From the NCBI RefSeq assembly GCF_958298935.1, contig NC_084936.1:1867501-1931500 (forward strand): 64,000 nucleotides of DNA, in the 5' to 3' direction. The notes beneath the pieces were generated by a model. The model ran no database searches, was not told the origin of the DNA, and saw only the letters and a list, made by a program, of their open reading frames with translations. Origin of the DNA: Phragmites australis. Its lineage: Eukaryota > Streptophyta > Magnoliopsida > Poales > Poaceae. Numbering within the stretch: position 1 is the first letter of the stretch; each line of letters starts with the position of its first letter. The translations under genes were made by a program, and so were the position numbers. Positions 23,158-35,499 of this stretch are shown here, piece after piece.

Positions 23158-26100
23158 ATGGACGACGCTGATCGGCCCGCCGTCGCGGCCGGCGACCGGC
23201 CTTCGGTGGTCGCGGGGGATGGTGGCATGGACGCGCCTTGTCCCGAGCGGTGCGAGGCTCTGGCCACGGTAGTTGCGGTGGTGCTAGGCGGTGCGCTGCG
23301 TGAGCACGAGGAGCGGGTGGTCGCCACTGCCCGGAGCCAGGACGAGGTCGCGGTCACCTTCGACTGCCTCAACGAAGGTGGGTGCCTGCCTATCTCTCCT
23401 TCTTGCCTTCGCTCTGACACTCCCTTTTACAACTTGCTCACTGCTGCTGTCATGTCGCGGGTTTGTTGTGGCTTAGGGTTTCTACTGCTTTGTTTGCGCA
23501 GAGGCATTATTGATACAACACAAGTGTTGTGCTGAGTCTTCGAGGAAGATTATTTAGAGATGCATTGATAAGAATAAGATACATAGCTAAATGAACTAGT
23601 AATGACTAACAAGTAAAAAATGCTTGTATACATCCAGTGGCGGTCGCATCATTTTAAAAATGGGTGTACATAGCTAGCTAAAAAAATTGTTCGGTAACCT
23701 CTAGAGAAAAACAATACCATTTATTAGTAAGAAAGCATAGACTGAAAAATAAAGAAATAAGTCTATTTTACTCCCTTGAACTATCACGTTTGTCCGAATA
23801 ACCCCTAAACTTTTAAACCGTTCATTTTACTCCACCGAACTAAATACCCTCCATTTAACCCCCGGAATGGTTTTTCTCGATGGTTTTGATGACGTGGTGG
23901 CGGTTTCGTCACGTGGCGGTCCTAGTCAGCGTGTACAATCAGCATGCTGACATCAGCGCTGCGCAGTAATTTATTTTTTCTTTAGAAAAAGAATTCATGA
24001 AAATAGATTATTCCGAAAAATAAGTTTTATGTTTAGAAAAAAATCCAAAAAATATAAATTGATTTAGATAAATGTTTTAATATGTTTTAGCTCTATTTTT
24101 ATTTCTGTAAATAATATTTAATGTTTTTATAGTGTAAAAATTATTCCAAAAATGTTAGAATAAATGTTTTAATTTGGAAAATAGTTTTAGAAAATATATA
24201 TTAATTCTGATAAAGTTTTAAAATATTTTATTTGATAAAATAAATACTTTTAATATGTTTTGTTGCATATAACATTAGTTTTAATTCTAGAAAAAAATAG
24301 GTTTCAATCTAGAAAAATAGTTTTCATCGTTTTTAGTCGTAGTTTCGTGTCATTTCTAGCCGTTTAAAATTCATTTAGTCGTACTTTTGTGCATATTTTG
24401 GGCATATTTGAGCACATTCTTGGTACATTTTGGGCATATTTGAGCATATTTTGGGCACATTTACCACATTTTGGTCCCATTTGGGCACATTTTGATCATA
24501 TTTGACCATATTTGGGCACATTTTGGTCATATTTAAGCACATTTTTAGCACATTTGAATATATTTTGGTCATATTTTGTCATATTTGGGTACATTTGGTC
24601 ATATTTTGGACATATTTGAGCATATTTGGGTATATTTTGGCATATTTGGGCACATTTGGCCATATTTTGTCCAAATCTGCCCAAATATGCCCAAAATATA
24701 CCCAAAATGTGTCCAAATATGACTAAAATGTGTCCAAATATGGTCAAATATGCTTAAAATGTGCCCAAATATGACCAAATATACCCAAATTTAGCAAAAA
24801 TGTATCAAAAATGTGCTCAAAATGCGTTTAAAATGTGCCCAAAATATACCCAAATGTGACTAAAATGTGGCTAAAATGTGTCAAAATGTGACCAAATGTG
24901 CCACAAATGTGCCCAAATGTGACTAAAATATGGCCAAATGTGTCCAAATGTGCCAAAATGTGCTTAAAATGTGCTCAATGTGCCTAAAATGTGTCCAAAA
25001 AGTACGGCTAAACTAATTTTAAACGTCTAGAAACGACATGAAAACTACGGCTAAAAATAACGAAAACTATTTTTCTGGAATTAAACCTAATTTTTCTAGA
25101 ATTAAAACTAATTTTATATACAACAAAACATATTAAAAGCATTTATTTATCAAACAAAATATTTTTAAATTTTATCAGAGTTAATCTATATTTTCTAAAA
25201 CTATTTTCCAAATTAAAACATTTATTCTAACATTTTTGGAATAATTTTTACACTAGAAAAACATTAAATATTATTTACTGAAATAAGAACAGAGCTAAAA
25301 ACATATTAAAACATTTATCTAAATAATTTTATATTTCTTGGATTTTTTTTCTAAACATAAAACCTATTTTCATGAATTATTTTTAAAAAAAATTGAATTA
25401 CTGCGCAACGCTGATGTCAGCACGCTGACCGGACACACTGACTAGGACTGCCACGTGGCGAAACCGCCACCACATCATCAAAACTACCGAGAAAAACCAC
25501 TCCGGAGGGGGGGGTGTAAAATGGACAGTGTTGATAGTTCGGGGGAGTAAAATGGACGGTTTAAAAGTTCAGGGGTTATTCGGACAAACGTGATAGTTTG
25601 AGGGAGTAAAATGGACTTATTCCAAAAATAAATAAGGTACCATTCAAATAAATTTTGTACCTTTTTTATCACAATATCACATTGATCTTTCATTTCATGC
25701 ATTGGTACTCAGTAGGAAAGAAATGTAAAGGACAACATGTCACATGATCACATAAATAAAATAAAAGGAATAAAATTTGTCTTTTATTTAGAAATTATGA
25801 TTAAAACACTATGAACAACGAATTAACAATAACATCTTTGAAGAATTGAAGGTGAAAAATTGACAATACATATTTATGGGGATCAAAGCTTTGCAACTTG
25901 TAGCTCCTTCAGAAGTGAAGTGACTACGATGGGCGTGGTCGTGTCGCCTCGCCCTGCCGCTAGGTTCAGTGTTGTTGTCCTCCATCTCGCACGTACTTTT
26001 GGGCGTTGGGCCACCAGGGGCGTTACTGACTTGCCACGATGGGCTTGGGCCGTTGGGCGTTGTCGTGTTGGACTTGGTCGCTTGGGCCATCGGTAGCTGT

Positions 26101-27379
26101 GCCTGTGATACTGAGAAAAGGGTAAAGGCCTAGGAGACTAAGGAAAATATGATATATACTTAATTGTTTTAAAAAAAGTTGGGTGTGCATCTGTACACCC
26201 TTGCCCTCATGTAGGCCCACCCCTTATACATCCCAAATATGGCTAACTTTTTTTTTAAAAAAAATGTGAAAATTCTGAACCAGCAAATGTTTTGTGTAGT
26301 GTATACGTCTATATTGCACCTCTTTCTTTCAGAAGTAAATTTCTTACTGTGGTATGGATCGATTCCACTGTATTATGATATATATATATTTTTATGGGCA
26401 CTAGGGTTCCGAACTTCTGATGCAGGTCATTTTGTCTGACCACTAGTTGCTGGGTATCATAGCATTGATTCAACTGAAGATGCAGAGTAGGATTTAAATG
26501 ACATACTGAGTTGTGAGTGCTATATTTGTATCGATGTATGTAGTTGATCATAACATGCACAGGTGAAGTCAAAATTTATAACTTGTTGCAAGGGTAGTTT
26601 TAACTGATGTACTATCATATTTCTTGTGCAGGATTTTTTGCCACCCATGCTGTGTAAACTATGTTTTCAATATATCACCCATAAGACTTTTTTTATATGA
26701 TACCAACCAGAAGATTTACTGTTTTTCTGCGGTTCTTAGTTACAATCAGAATATCTGATGTTCATTGTATGGTTAAGATGTTCCTGATTTGAAGTTAATG
26801 TGGTTGCTTTAATTTAGTCCTAGTCAAATGTTGTTGTTTCATGATCTTGAATGAGTTCATGAATCAATGGATGAATTTGTAAATCCTAGCAATTAAAATA
26901 TACAATGATAACAATCAACAAATTGAGCGATTCAGGATTGGGCCAGTTTGCATAAGAAATAACAGAGTTCAAGTTCATCTTTGAGCAAACTTTTACCTGC
27001 CCATTTCTTCAAGTACTCTTTTTTTTAAAAACATTTTCTGTGTTCGATTCTTCCTTCCCCCACAATTTTGTTCAAATTCTGCTTCACATCTAATTTGTTC
27101 TGGTTTATGCAGATATTTTTTTGTTGGACATTATGCATGGGTATTCAGTACTTGTATTAAAATAAGCCTATTGTTTTTTCAGAACTAGACAAGCTATTAG
27201 AGAACGCACCCTCGATGGTAATAATGCAACACGCAGCAAGGATCTCTTCTATCCGCAAGAGAATTTTAGCACTGAACATGCTACTGAAGTCCATACAGAG
27301 ACGCATAGATAACATTGATAGAATTATTTCTACTGGTGCAACAAGTGGTACTGCTCATAATAACAATGTTGTTACCTGA
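23158..27379 (+). CDS. SNAPIN/BLOC-1 subunit-like small coiled-coil protein
   Basis: Exon 1 (23158-23377) ends AACGAAG/GTGGG in phase 1; exon 2 (27183-27379) begins after TTTTCAG and restores CLNEELDKLLENAPS in frame. The product is 138 aa. Residues about 30-125 are predicted helical: ALREHEERVVATARSQDEVAVTFDCLNEELDKLLENAP, then HAARISSIRKRILALNMLLKSIQRRIDNIDRII. This layout resembles SNAPIN (BLOC-1 subunit 7), a small coiled-coil protein of BLOC-1/BORC complexes in endosome and lysosome/vacuole trafficking. The similarity is judged by eye, so the family call is moderate. A weak alternative donor (AGTG/GTACTG at 27347) could instead join 27433-27539 and give a different C-terminus. The 3.8-kb intron holds the palindromic element 23754-25623. 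An out-of-frame ATG at 23141 precedes the chosen start. Confidence 0.7.
23754..25623. mobile_element. Palindromic (foldback) Mutator-like element with 9-bp TSD
   Basis: The 1870-bp element is almost wholly one inverted repeat. It opens GAAATAAGTCTATTTTACTC and closes with the complement of GGAATAAGTCCATTTTACTC. The two arms of about 900 bp stay alignable to the centre near 24690. Shared landmarks include TTTGTCCGAATAACCCCT, CGTGGTGGCGGTTTCG(T/C)CACGTGGC, CTGATGTCAGC and the AT-rich blocks. It is flanked by perfect 9-bp direct repeats AAAAATAAA (23745-23753 and 25624-25632), the length typical of Mutator-like transposons. No transposase frame exists, so it is non-autonomous. It lies inside the intron of the SNAPIN-like gene. 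Transcribed as part of that intron it would form a very long hairpin. Confidence 0.9.
24385..24990. repeat. Satellite-like core of the palindromic element
   Basis: The first half repeats 'CATATTTGGGCA / CACATTTTGGTC' at roughly 10-12-bp spacing. The second half carries the complementary 'TGCCCAAAATGTG / TGACCAAATATG'. Minisatellite expansion therefore exists in mirror orientation on both arms. Open frames rich in YDQNVPKY here are translation artefacts of the repeat. Confidence 0.88.
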
Positions 27380-28840
27380 TTTTTTATCTGTGGATGAATC
27401 ATTATGGTGGACACATTGCTTTGTGTTTGCAGATCATTTGTCTCCTGTACAGTTTGAAAGCCTGAAGTCAAGTTGGATTAAGATGCACCGCTTAGTTCTT
27501 CCTTGTATTATTGCCTATTTATCTGTGGGGTCATCATGATAAACCTGAACAAACAATAGCTAGTAAAAGTATGCTGATGGCTTTCTGTATTATGGAGCTA
27601 CTGCTGTGGATGCAGGCCTCAGTAATTTTTTAAAACAGTAGTTGAGAGATCAAATTAAATTTCGTAGAGCTGGAGAGGTGAGGTTTTCCTGCTTTTGCTA
27701 TATTGTTGTGCTAGAAATAAATAAATAATAAACAGCACAATGATCGGATAAGAAAATATCTTAAATCTCTGTTTTTTTGCCACAATTGCAGGCTTGTTTA
27801 CTTAGTTGCATCCGAACACTGGTGCTCTGAATTGTAGGTTCTAGAAGAGAAGTTCCAGCTGCGTTCATCATCTGAACACTTTCTGTTTGGTAGAGTCATC
27901 ATTCGAGTGGATGCTGTGTAGGTCAAAGTGAAATTATACAGTGTCGTGCATAGAAATGAGGTGTGATAATCACTATTTATCCCAGGTGTATCATTGAAAC
28001 ACTCCATTTCCTTTTGTCCTATAATGGAGTGGGGAGCAATTTATGCTGGTCAATCTTCCCCCCACGTTCTTGTTGTTGTAGACAATGAAGTGCTCTTTTG
28101 CTTTGCTATTTTAGCCCTCGTATTCAAATCTGATTGGGAAATCGTATTATCATATTGACACCTATTGACCGATATTGATCTATGCTCACTTCTATTCATG
28201 CTTCTTGGAAATGTCAATAGCTGGAATTCATAATGGTATATTTTATCTGACATGTCGGTAGATGCCAATATGCCATGCATATTTCCATGTCTGAAGGCGC
28301 ATTCTGGCCAGGCCTATCTCCAAATTCCAAATCAAATGTCAACATTCAAATGCAGCTATTTGTTTACTCGATGGAGCCAATCAGCACACTTGCATCTTCT
28401 GGTCGGCAATTCTGGAAGTAGACAACTTGCAACTTTCGTTGCTCCCATAATTAATCAACTGGAGAGAAAAATAAGCGAGACATTCTGCCCGCAATGTCAA
28501 TCTCCAGGTATATGCAATCATGCAAATATGCAGGAAAGCAATGTTGTAATGCGTTTGTTCATCATATTACGGTTTCAACATGTTGTAAACAGGCAGGAAA
28601 ACGCGGTGTACAACTACAGAAACAACAACCTGGAAAACAATGGTCAAGTGTTATGGCTAGTTTTTCAATGAATAATTTCACAGTTTTCAGGAACAATAAT
28701 GTTACATTGACAGCCATGAACTTTACGTGCTTCAGAGCTGTATATGTGTCGACTATCTAGGACCGGCTAATATTACAACATCACAGCCAATATTTCTTGC
28801 CGCTGAGAGGAACACCACATATTGCAATGGCATAACATTC
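27380..28840. other. Convergent intergenic region between the SNAPIN-like and CorA genes
   Basis: This probably holds the 3' UTRs of both convergent genes. A 139-codon open frame (28252-28671, +) has no recognisable domain or GC3 signature and is not called. Nothing else was recognised. Confidence 0.5.
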
Positions 28841-31544
28841 TCACAGGCGCATGTAACCCTCTTTGTGACCTCTGAAGAGTTTCAGGTGTCTTTTGTTCTG
28901 AGAATTGCTCCTGCTCAGTTCACGGCGGGTTCTATACGCCGTCACATGTGAATACAGTGAAGGAAATAAGAAACAAAGCAACAGAAGCAACAAAATTGCA
29001 ACACAAATTAGCATAACATTCATGAAGCCGTCTATGTTTTCAGGGTTATTCTGCCCGGTCCACGGCACGCCCCCAACATTCATCCCGAAAACTGGAAAAA
29101 TTGCGCAAGAGAGTCAGGTCAGGTAAATGAGAGCCCTTAAGCAAGAAAAAGAACTGAATCAAGGAAAATACAAATGGGTGAGCAACAGTAGAACTTACCT
29201 CCAGTGACAATGGATAGAGGAAGAAATACTATGGAGAGGAATGAAAGATAGTACAAGCTTTTGTTTATCTGCTCCGATTGCCAACTGTCAAGGCTAGCCT
29301 GAAGTGTGGTCACTCTATTTGTTATGAATCCTAGGTTTTCTTTGAGCCTCCTAAGGCGACCTATCTGATCTTCAAGGGCAGCAATGTCTCCGCTTGCGAA
29401 CCAGCTCTTGCTCGCACATTTTTCCTTCACACGGGGGAATACTTGTTCGCCGTGAGAAACAACCTACACAAACGACATAGTAGCGTTAAGTCTGTCACCT
29501 ATGTTTCATATGGTAGCTCAAACCAAGTGTTTTTTTTACATGAGAAGGAAGATCTTATCTAAGTCATAGCATGAGGTGGCATTGGAGAATAGCTTCCAAC
29601 GTTCAGATAGACACCAAATCATAAACAATAGAACATATGAACCTTCACTCCAGATGGATACACATTTTCATGCAGAATTGTAATTTTAAGTAAACTCGAG
29701 CACAGTAAAGAGACAATAGCACTCAAGTTCCCAACATATTTCTTCCATAAATTTGAGAAAATACCTGAAGCAGGCGCTGTAAATCAAGGTGCATTTTTGG
29801 GAACCTCCTACCATCCAGCAAAAGTTTCCTCATAAAGTGACCACCTGCAAACAATATCAACATAAGTACAGACAAAGACCCTAAAGAGACAAGGTGAGAA
29901 TGTGAAATGACATTTGTTGAGTACTAGAGTGCCAGGCGAATACATTTGCCATTTGATACCCCTAGTCTAGATGTGCACAACGTGAATCCATTGCTGAAAA
30001 AATCAAATTATTACTAGGCACAAGTCACAGAGAACTGTAGATGATTATTACTACCTTATGAATACATTTCAGCACAAGTTTGCCATCTAATCAACATAGA
30101 CTCAAATATGGGTACTTCCATTGTAATTAACCATGGAGAACCTCAAATAACCAAACGAACGAACCACCCAATTTTTTTCCCTGAAATGCTGTCAGAAAAA
30201 ATCCTTTTGAACAACTTAATAATCTGGAAGCACTGCTACCGTTAGGATCATGACATTACACATTGCAGAGTTATCGTCAACATTACATTCAGAATTTGCA
30301 TGCCACCAATCATAAGCAAATACTTTTATCCAGAATTTGTCGTTCCAATGCAAATCAACAATCACATCATATTTGACAAACACCTTCATCCCACAAGGGC
30401 ACAAGGCATACCAACCTCCAAAAGCTCCTTGAAAAATCATGATTTTTTTTTTGAGAAATCCAAATTTTGGCCTCTCAATAATTGAATCCTAGGTTTCCTC
30501 GAAAAATAATTGAATCCTAATTAGCATCCCACCAATCTAATCCAACACATAGGGTGATAGAGATGGAGTTCATCCAGCAAGAGGCCAACATTTTCGTCAT
30601 CACCAACCACAAAGGCGTAGACAGCAAGCGAATACTTTTATCCAGATGAGGAAGGAATGGAAGCTTACGCGATTACCAACCAAGAAAGCAACCTCCGACC
30701 GCCTACCTTTGTCGAGCTGCAGCTCGATGCTGTCGAGGTCCATCTCGAGGCGCGTGACAATGTCGTGGGCGTGGTCTACGTGCGTGCCGAGGACGTGCAC
30801 GAGGAGGTTGGACACCGTCCGCGGCACCGGGTTGTCGGTGTGCGCGCCGTCGGCGTGGTTCATCGCGAGCAGCGACTCCAGCAGCCGCTCCTCGATCACG
30901 ACGCCGCCGTCGACGGCGCGCCCCCCGCCGTGGCCCTCGTCGGAGAGCGACGCGGTGACGCCGAGCGGAACCTCGGAGAGGAGCGACGCCTGCGTGGTCC
31001 CAAACGCCAACCGCGGAACGCCGCCGACGGACACGGTGACGACGGAGCTCTCGGTGACCCGCGCGGCGAGGCGGAGCGCGTAGGCGCTCCCGACCGGCCC
31101 GGGAGAGCTGACGCGGAGCAGAAGCGCGCCGCCGCTGTCGCCGTCCGCCGCGACGGACGCGCAGTGCGGACCCGTGGCGACGAACGCGAGGATCTCCTGC
31201 AGCGTGAGCGGCGGGCACAGGAGCTCGATCAGCGCCTGCGCGTGGTGGAGCGGCTTGGCCGCCGCTCCGGCCCCCGGCAGCGCGTGCGGGAGCTCAACGT
31301 GGTGCCACGTGAACTCCCCGGGCCGTGCCTGCGCCGACGACGCCGCGAGCCCCCACGGCGCCTCCGAGAACCCGCCCTCGCCGTCGAACGCGTACGAGTG
31401 CCGCGGCACCGCGCCCGAGGGTAGCGGCTTGCCGACCGCGGGCGAAGGCGCAGGGATCGGCGGGCCGCGCCGCGGTCGCAGGTGGTTGGAGCCGACCACC
31501 TCCACGCGCGTGGAGAGGTCGCCGGCGCCCATTGGCATTGGCAT
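28841..31544 (-). CDS. CorA-family divalent metal (Mg2+) transporter
   Basis: Four minus-strand exons join in frame: 31544-30707, 29844-29765, 29463-29199 and 29091-28841 (1434 nt, 477 aa). The N-terminus is GC-rich, Pro/Ala-rich and cytosolic. The middle has the helical funnel region (DIVTRLEMDLDSIELQLDKGG, IAALEDQIGRLRRLKENLGFITNRV). The C-terminus has two membrane helices: about 374-394 (SLYYLSFLSIVFLPLSIVTG) followed at once by the family signature GMN (397-399, in VFGMNVGGVPW), and about 419-441 (VMLICVAILLLLLLCFLFP). The tail is basic (SQNKRHLKLFRGHK). Two C-terminal helices with GMN between them define CorA/Mrs2/ZntB channels, which work as pentamers. The class is clear; plant members of this CorA/ZntB-like branch, distinct from MRS2/MGT, are poorly studied and their ion and membrane are not settled. 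All splice sites are GT-AG and no damage is visible. Confidence 0.92.
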
Positions 31545-32086
31545 TAGCGCGCGCCCGTGGAAGTAGCGCGTAGGATTATATCAGAATTCGCAGAAGACGC
31601 AGGGATCTGGCAGTAAAATCGCGACAAATAACTGGGCCTTTCTGCAAAGAATCTGGGCCGTTCGTTTGGCGGGGGTTGTTAAGGTTGTGGGATTAAGCAT
31701 AACCCGGGGAGGTTAGTTGCAAATGTAACATGATTTTTTATAGGATTATTGGGCTATTTAAATGTGTTTAATTAGGGTGGGTGTGTCAGGTGATTAATCT
31801 TGGCAGGGGTTTGACTAATTTTGTTCTGCCTGGAGATGCATCACGATGTGCAGGTGTTCTTATTAGTTTATTAATTATTATTATTAGCCGGTGTGTGTTT
31901 TTTCTCCTGAGATGATTATTACTCCAGGTTGGTTTCAAATTTTCTTTGTTTAAATGAATGTGAGTCTAGCCAGCCTTGCTTGCTTGAGAGAAAAAATAGA
32001 AAAAATGGAGCCATTGGATCTCCTTGAAATGCGGCAAAATTAAACCACACGAGTAAATTAGATTTCACGAAAGTGTCTTTGAGGTA

Positions 32087-32340
32087 CTCCCTCTATTTTA
32101 TTTTATAGGGTATATTAGGATTTGAAAATATCTTTGAAAGTATATTTTGATTATTAATTTTTTTATAATATATTATCAAACACTATAAAAATCAATATCA
32201 TATTCAAAGATCTATAAAATATAGACTTATTGATACAACTTGTGTACACCAAACATGTATATAATTTAACTAATAGTTAGTTAAAACTTATAAAGTTTGA
32301 CCTTTTCAATTTATAATACCCCTATAAAAAATGGAGAGAG
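32087..32340. mobile_element. Stowaway-type MITE
   Basis: The left end TA-CTCCCTCTATTTTATTTTATAGGG mirrors the right end, whose complement reads CTCTCTCCATTTTTTATAGGGG. The interior contains 'AACTAATAGTTAGTTAAAAC' and 'AAAGTTTGACCTTTT', frequent in grass Stowaway/mariner-type elements. The left TA target is present; the right one is eroded. Length about 254 bp, with no coding capacity. Confidence 0.75.
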
Positions 32341-32749
32341 TCCTCGCACTCTCATATGTTATTAGTCTGTAAATGAGTGAATGAAAATATGATTAGTTGA
32401 CGCTGAGCAACTCGGTGGTTAATAAGTTAACTTTACACCGTATGAGCAAAGCACATATGCACGGTGTGAGTGGCCTTACAACAAATAAGCACAATAGCTT
32501 GGGAAGGCCGAGCATACTTTTTTATAGGGTAATATGTCGCTCTTCTAATAGATCACAGATATGTGACATCCAATATAAATGTCATCGTGGTCTTATCGAT
32601 CGTTGGAAAACTGTTGACACCACCCGACAACCATGGTAGATTTATAATTTTTATATATTTGCAATTTTTTATTTAAAAATATAAAAATAAAAAACTCCGC
32701 ATGCACGTTGGTTAATCTTACACCGCAGATCCTATTCTGGTGCGTGGGC

Positions 32750-33760
32750 GAAAAATAATCTCGATGACGGCCCAGACCATTTCCGAAAACGGATCGCGCG
32801 TCACAGCCCAGCCAATTTTGGGCACGGGGCACGGAGGAGGACGAGGAGGAGGAGCTCCTCACCGACGGCCGACGACGTTGGCAATGGCAAGCGTGAGCTC
32901 CACGACTGACACGTCCAAGTTGACCCCCGCACGCGCTTGCAGATGTCCTCTGCCCCGGCCCCAGAAGACCTGCAGTGCCTCCCACGCAGCAGCCATGGCT
33001 CAGCTCTGCTGTCGGTCCCCTGGTGGGTGGGGTGCTCAGCGAACCAAATGCCAACCGCACGGCAGATCTCCATTTCCCCGGCGGCACCGGCTCTCAAAAC
33101 TCCGTTCCCACAGATGTCCAGGGACCGCGCGCCTGGGGACGCCGGCGATGATAGGAAGTCGACCGCTTCTCCACGAGCAGAGCAGGTTCGGCAGCGAGCC
33201 GGTGCCCGTCGCCGTCGTCGTGTCTTTCACCGCGCCGCCGTGGCCGCCAATGCGGGTCTGCTCGGTCGATCGGTCTCCATGTTACTACTACAACAAGTTG
33301 TTCTCCGACGCAAAAGTACGCGGTTGGACGGAGTAGGAGGCGAGGGAGTTGCAACAACGACTTGTACTGCAGCACGATCTGCGCCCCCGGCACGTCCTCG
33401 ATCAGGTGCGCGCCGCCGTCCTCGCACCTTGTACGTACCCAGCAGCGCCTGCATCTTCCTCCTTCCTCACCCACGGCATAGGTCAGTAGGCCTGCACCAG
33501 TACTGCACCCTCGCCGGCCGGGCTAGCTCACGAGGTGTGGTTGACGTCGTACCATCAATGGAGTACGACATGTTCTTCCTTGTGGGGAAGAGAAGCGCGT
33601 CGGATGAGGCCGGTCGAGGTGGCGTGGTTCCTGAGCTCCATGGCGAGGCTGAGGCCGTGCGCGCCCGTCGGAGAGAGCGCCGCGCGATGCAACAGCCGGC
33701 CGGGCCCAGGCCAAGCTCGCGGTCTGGATAGCTCGTCAGTGAGGAGCACGAAGAGCTATG
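32750..33760. other. GC-rich block with overlapping open frames, no recognised gene
   Basis: GC content rises sharply, and open frames of 60-260 codons overlap on both strands. None shows a domain, splice structure or start context I can defend, and the longest (32937-33731, +) reads as low-complexity Arg/Pro/Ala. It could be a gene fragment carried by a transposon, a degraded gene or a non-coding GC island. Confidence 0.3.
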
Positions 33761-34454
33761 CGCAGCTACGTACGTACCTCCACACACGGCCTCTACAAAC
33801 ACATGACATCACACCGCGGTTATCAAAGGAGTCGAAAGTGCACCGTGTTCTGAAACAAGTCGAATTGCAAGGAAGAGAGGAGAAACTGCCGGAAATGGAA
33901 ACAAGGCCATCTGCTAGACCATCACTCGGTTCTAACTGAATAATTTCAGAAATGTACAACAGATTAATCAATCCATTATGAGCATGAACAAGTATCTATA
34001 TCATAGTATAGTGTCGTGGCTCCAAGCAGAGCACTGAATTCGGTGACTGATCAGTGGCCACCCAAAACTGCTATCAATAGCACTCAACTCTGGAAGCCAT
34101 CACCGTCTCCATCTCCATCTCCATCTCCTTCTCCTTGCATGCTAAACGCCGGGCCCGCCCATTCCAATCAACATGCCCTCACGCCTCTTGCTCCCTACAT
34201 GGTCTCAGAACCTTTGCTGCTTGTAGCTTCTGAAGGCGCTGCATGCTGCGGCCTAGATCGATGTTACCTTTTGTCTTGCTAAGTTTCGGCCCTCTTGATA
34301 CGAATTTGTATGTCTATTTTTTTTAAAATGGATATCTACATCCTAAACATTTTGTTGGTGCATAGGCTGAAAATTGTACTTCCAGAAAGAAGTATGACGT
34401 GATAGGAATAGTTGTGCTTTCAATCAGCAAAGCATCAATTCTAGGGATAGCAAT

Positions 34455-35130
34455 CACTACTGCATAAACCTCCTTCACTGCCGGTTTCAAAACCACATTC
34501 ACTGTCGGTTTTGGAGCTGACAGTGGACAACGGTCAGGTCACAAGTCACGCGATTTTTCGCGCGAAATATACGCGCATTCGGTTTGTGGCACTTGAACCC
34601 GAAACCTCTCAGCTCGCGCGATATGTCCTTACCTTCCCACCATAAAAGTATTAGTGATACCATTAGCACATGCAATCCTTTTGACATCTTCTGTCTGAAA
34701 CTTCAAATGATTATTTGGATATCTAAATGACATCAAATGAAAAAGTTTTTAACTACAAAGTTGTAGATGTCGTCGAAAGCTACAATTTTGATATAAAGTT
34801 TGTTCCCATCTGATTTTATATGAAAAAGTTATGAATTTTTTTAAAAATAAACTATCATCCAGTATTACTGCCGGTTGGTGGCTAGAGCCGACAGTGATAG
34901 TCGTCAAGCATCACTGTCGGTTGGTGACTAGAGCCGACAGTGATAGTCAAGGTTTCACTACCGGCTCTAGCCACGAGCCATCAGTGATAATCAAGTTTCA
35001 TTATCGATTCTTTTCGAATGGCTTTTTAGTGTCGGTCTTTAATACAAACCGGCAGTGATACTCCATCACTGCCAGCTCGTAAGTAACCAGCAGTGATAGA
35101 TCGGTATATAAGTCTAGTTCTGTAGTAGTG
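34455..35130. mobile_element. Miniature non-autonomous CACTA (En/Spm) element
   Basis: The left end is CACTACTGCATAAACCTC. The right end, complemented, is CACTACTACAGAACTAGAC. Both are flanked by the 3-bp direct repeat AAT (34452-34454 and 35131-35133), the CACTA target-site size. Sub-terminal arrays of 'CACTGCCGGTT' and complementary 'CCGACAGTGAT' occur at both ends, as expected for transposase-binding repeats. The 676 bp encode no transposase. Confidence 0.9.
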
Positions 35131-35499
35131 AATGAGTTGAGTCAGGTACGAGCGAAGCATATCCATACTAGACCCGAGACCTAAATTGGCTCACCCAACC
35201 TGTGCCTGCAAAAGGTGACGGACAAAATTTTGTACATGTGCCCGCCGGTACCCAAAACATATAGGTCACCCACGGTTATATGACATACAATCTACACTGA
35301 ATAAGACAAGCGACTTCCTATGCAACACTTGAAGGATTTATTCTACAAGCTCGAATTCAGAATATAACAACCGTATTACATTGGGTAAAATAAATAGTTG
35401 GTGCAAATTTACTGCATGAATAGATTTAACATGTAATAACACATTTCAGAAAATAAGATCAGCAAAGCACTGGCCAATGAATGAATTTACACAAGATGG

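Noticed and set aside
24375..24747. Open frames rich in YDQNVPKY-type repeats
   Set aside because: They are translations of the short-period CATATTTGGGCA satellite core of the palindromic element.
28252..28671. 139-codon plus-strand frame between SNAPIN-like and CorA
   Set aside because: No domain, no splice context, AT-rich codons; lies where convergent 3' UTRs are expected.
30657..31424. 255-codon plus-strand frame
   Set aside because: It is exactly antisense to CorA exon 1 and is low-complexity Arg/Glu/Ala, a shadow of GC-rich coding sequence.
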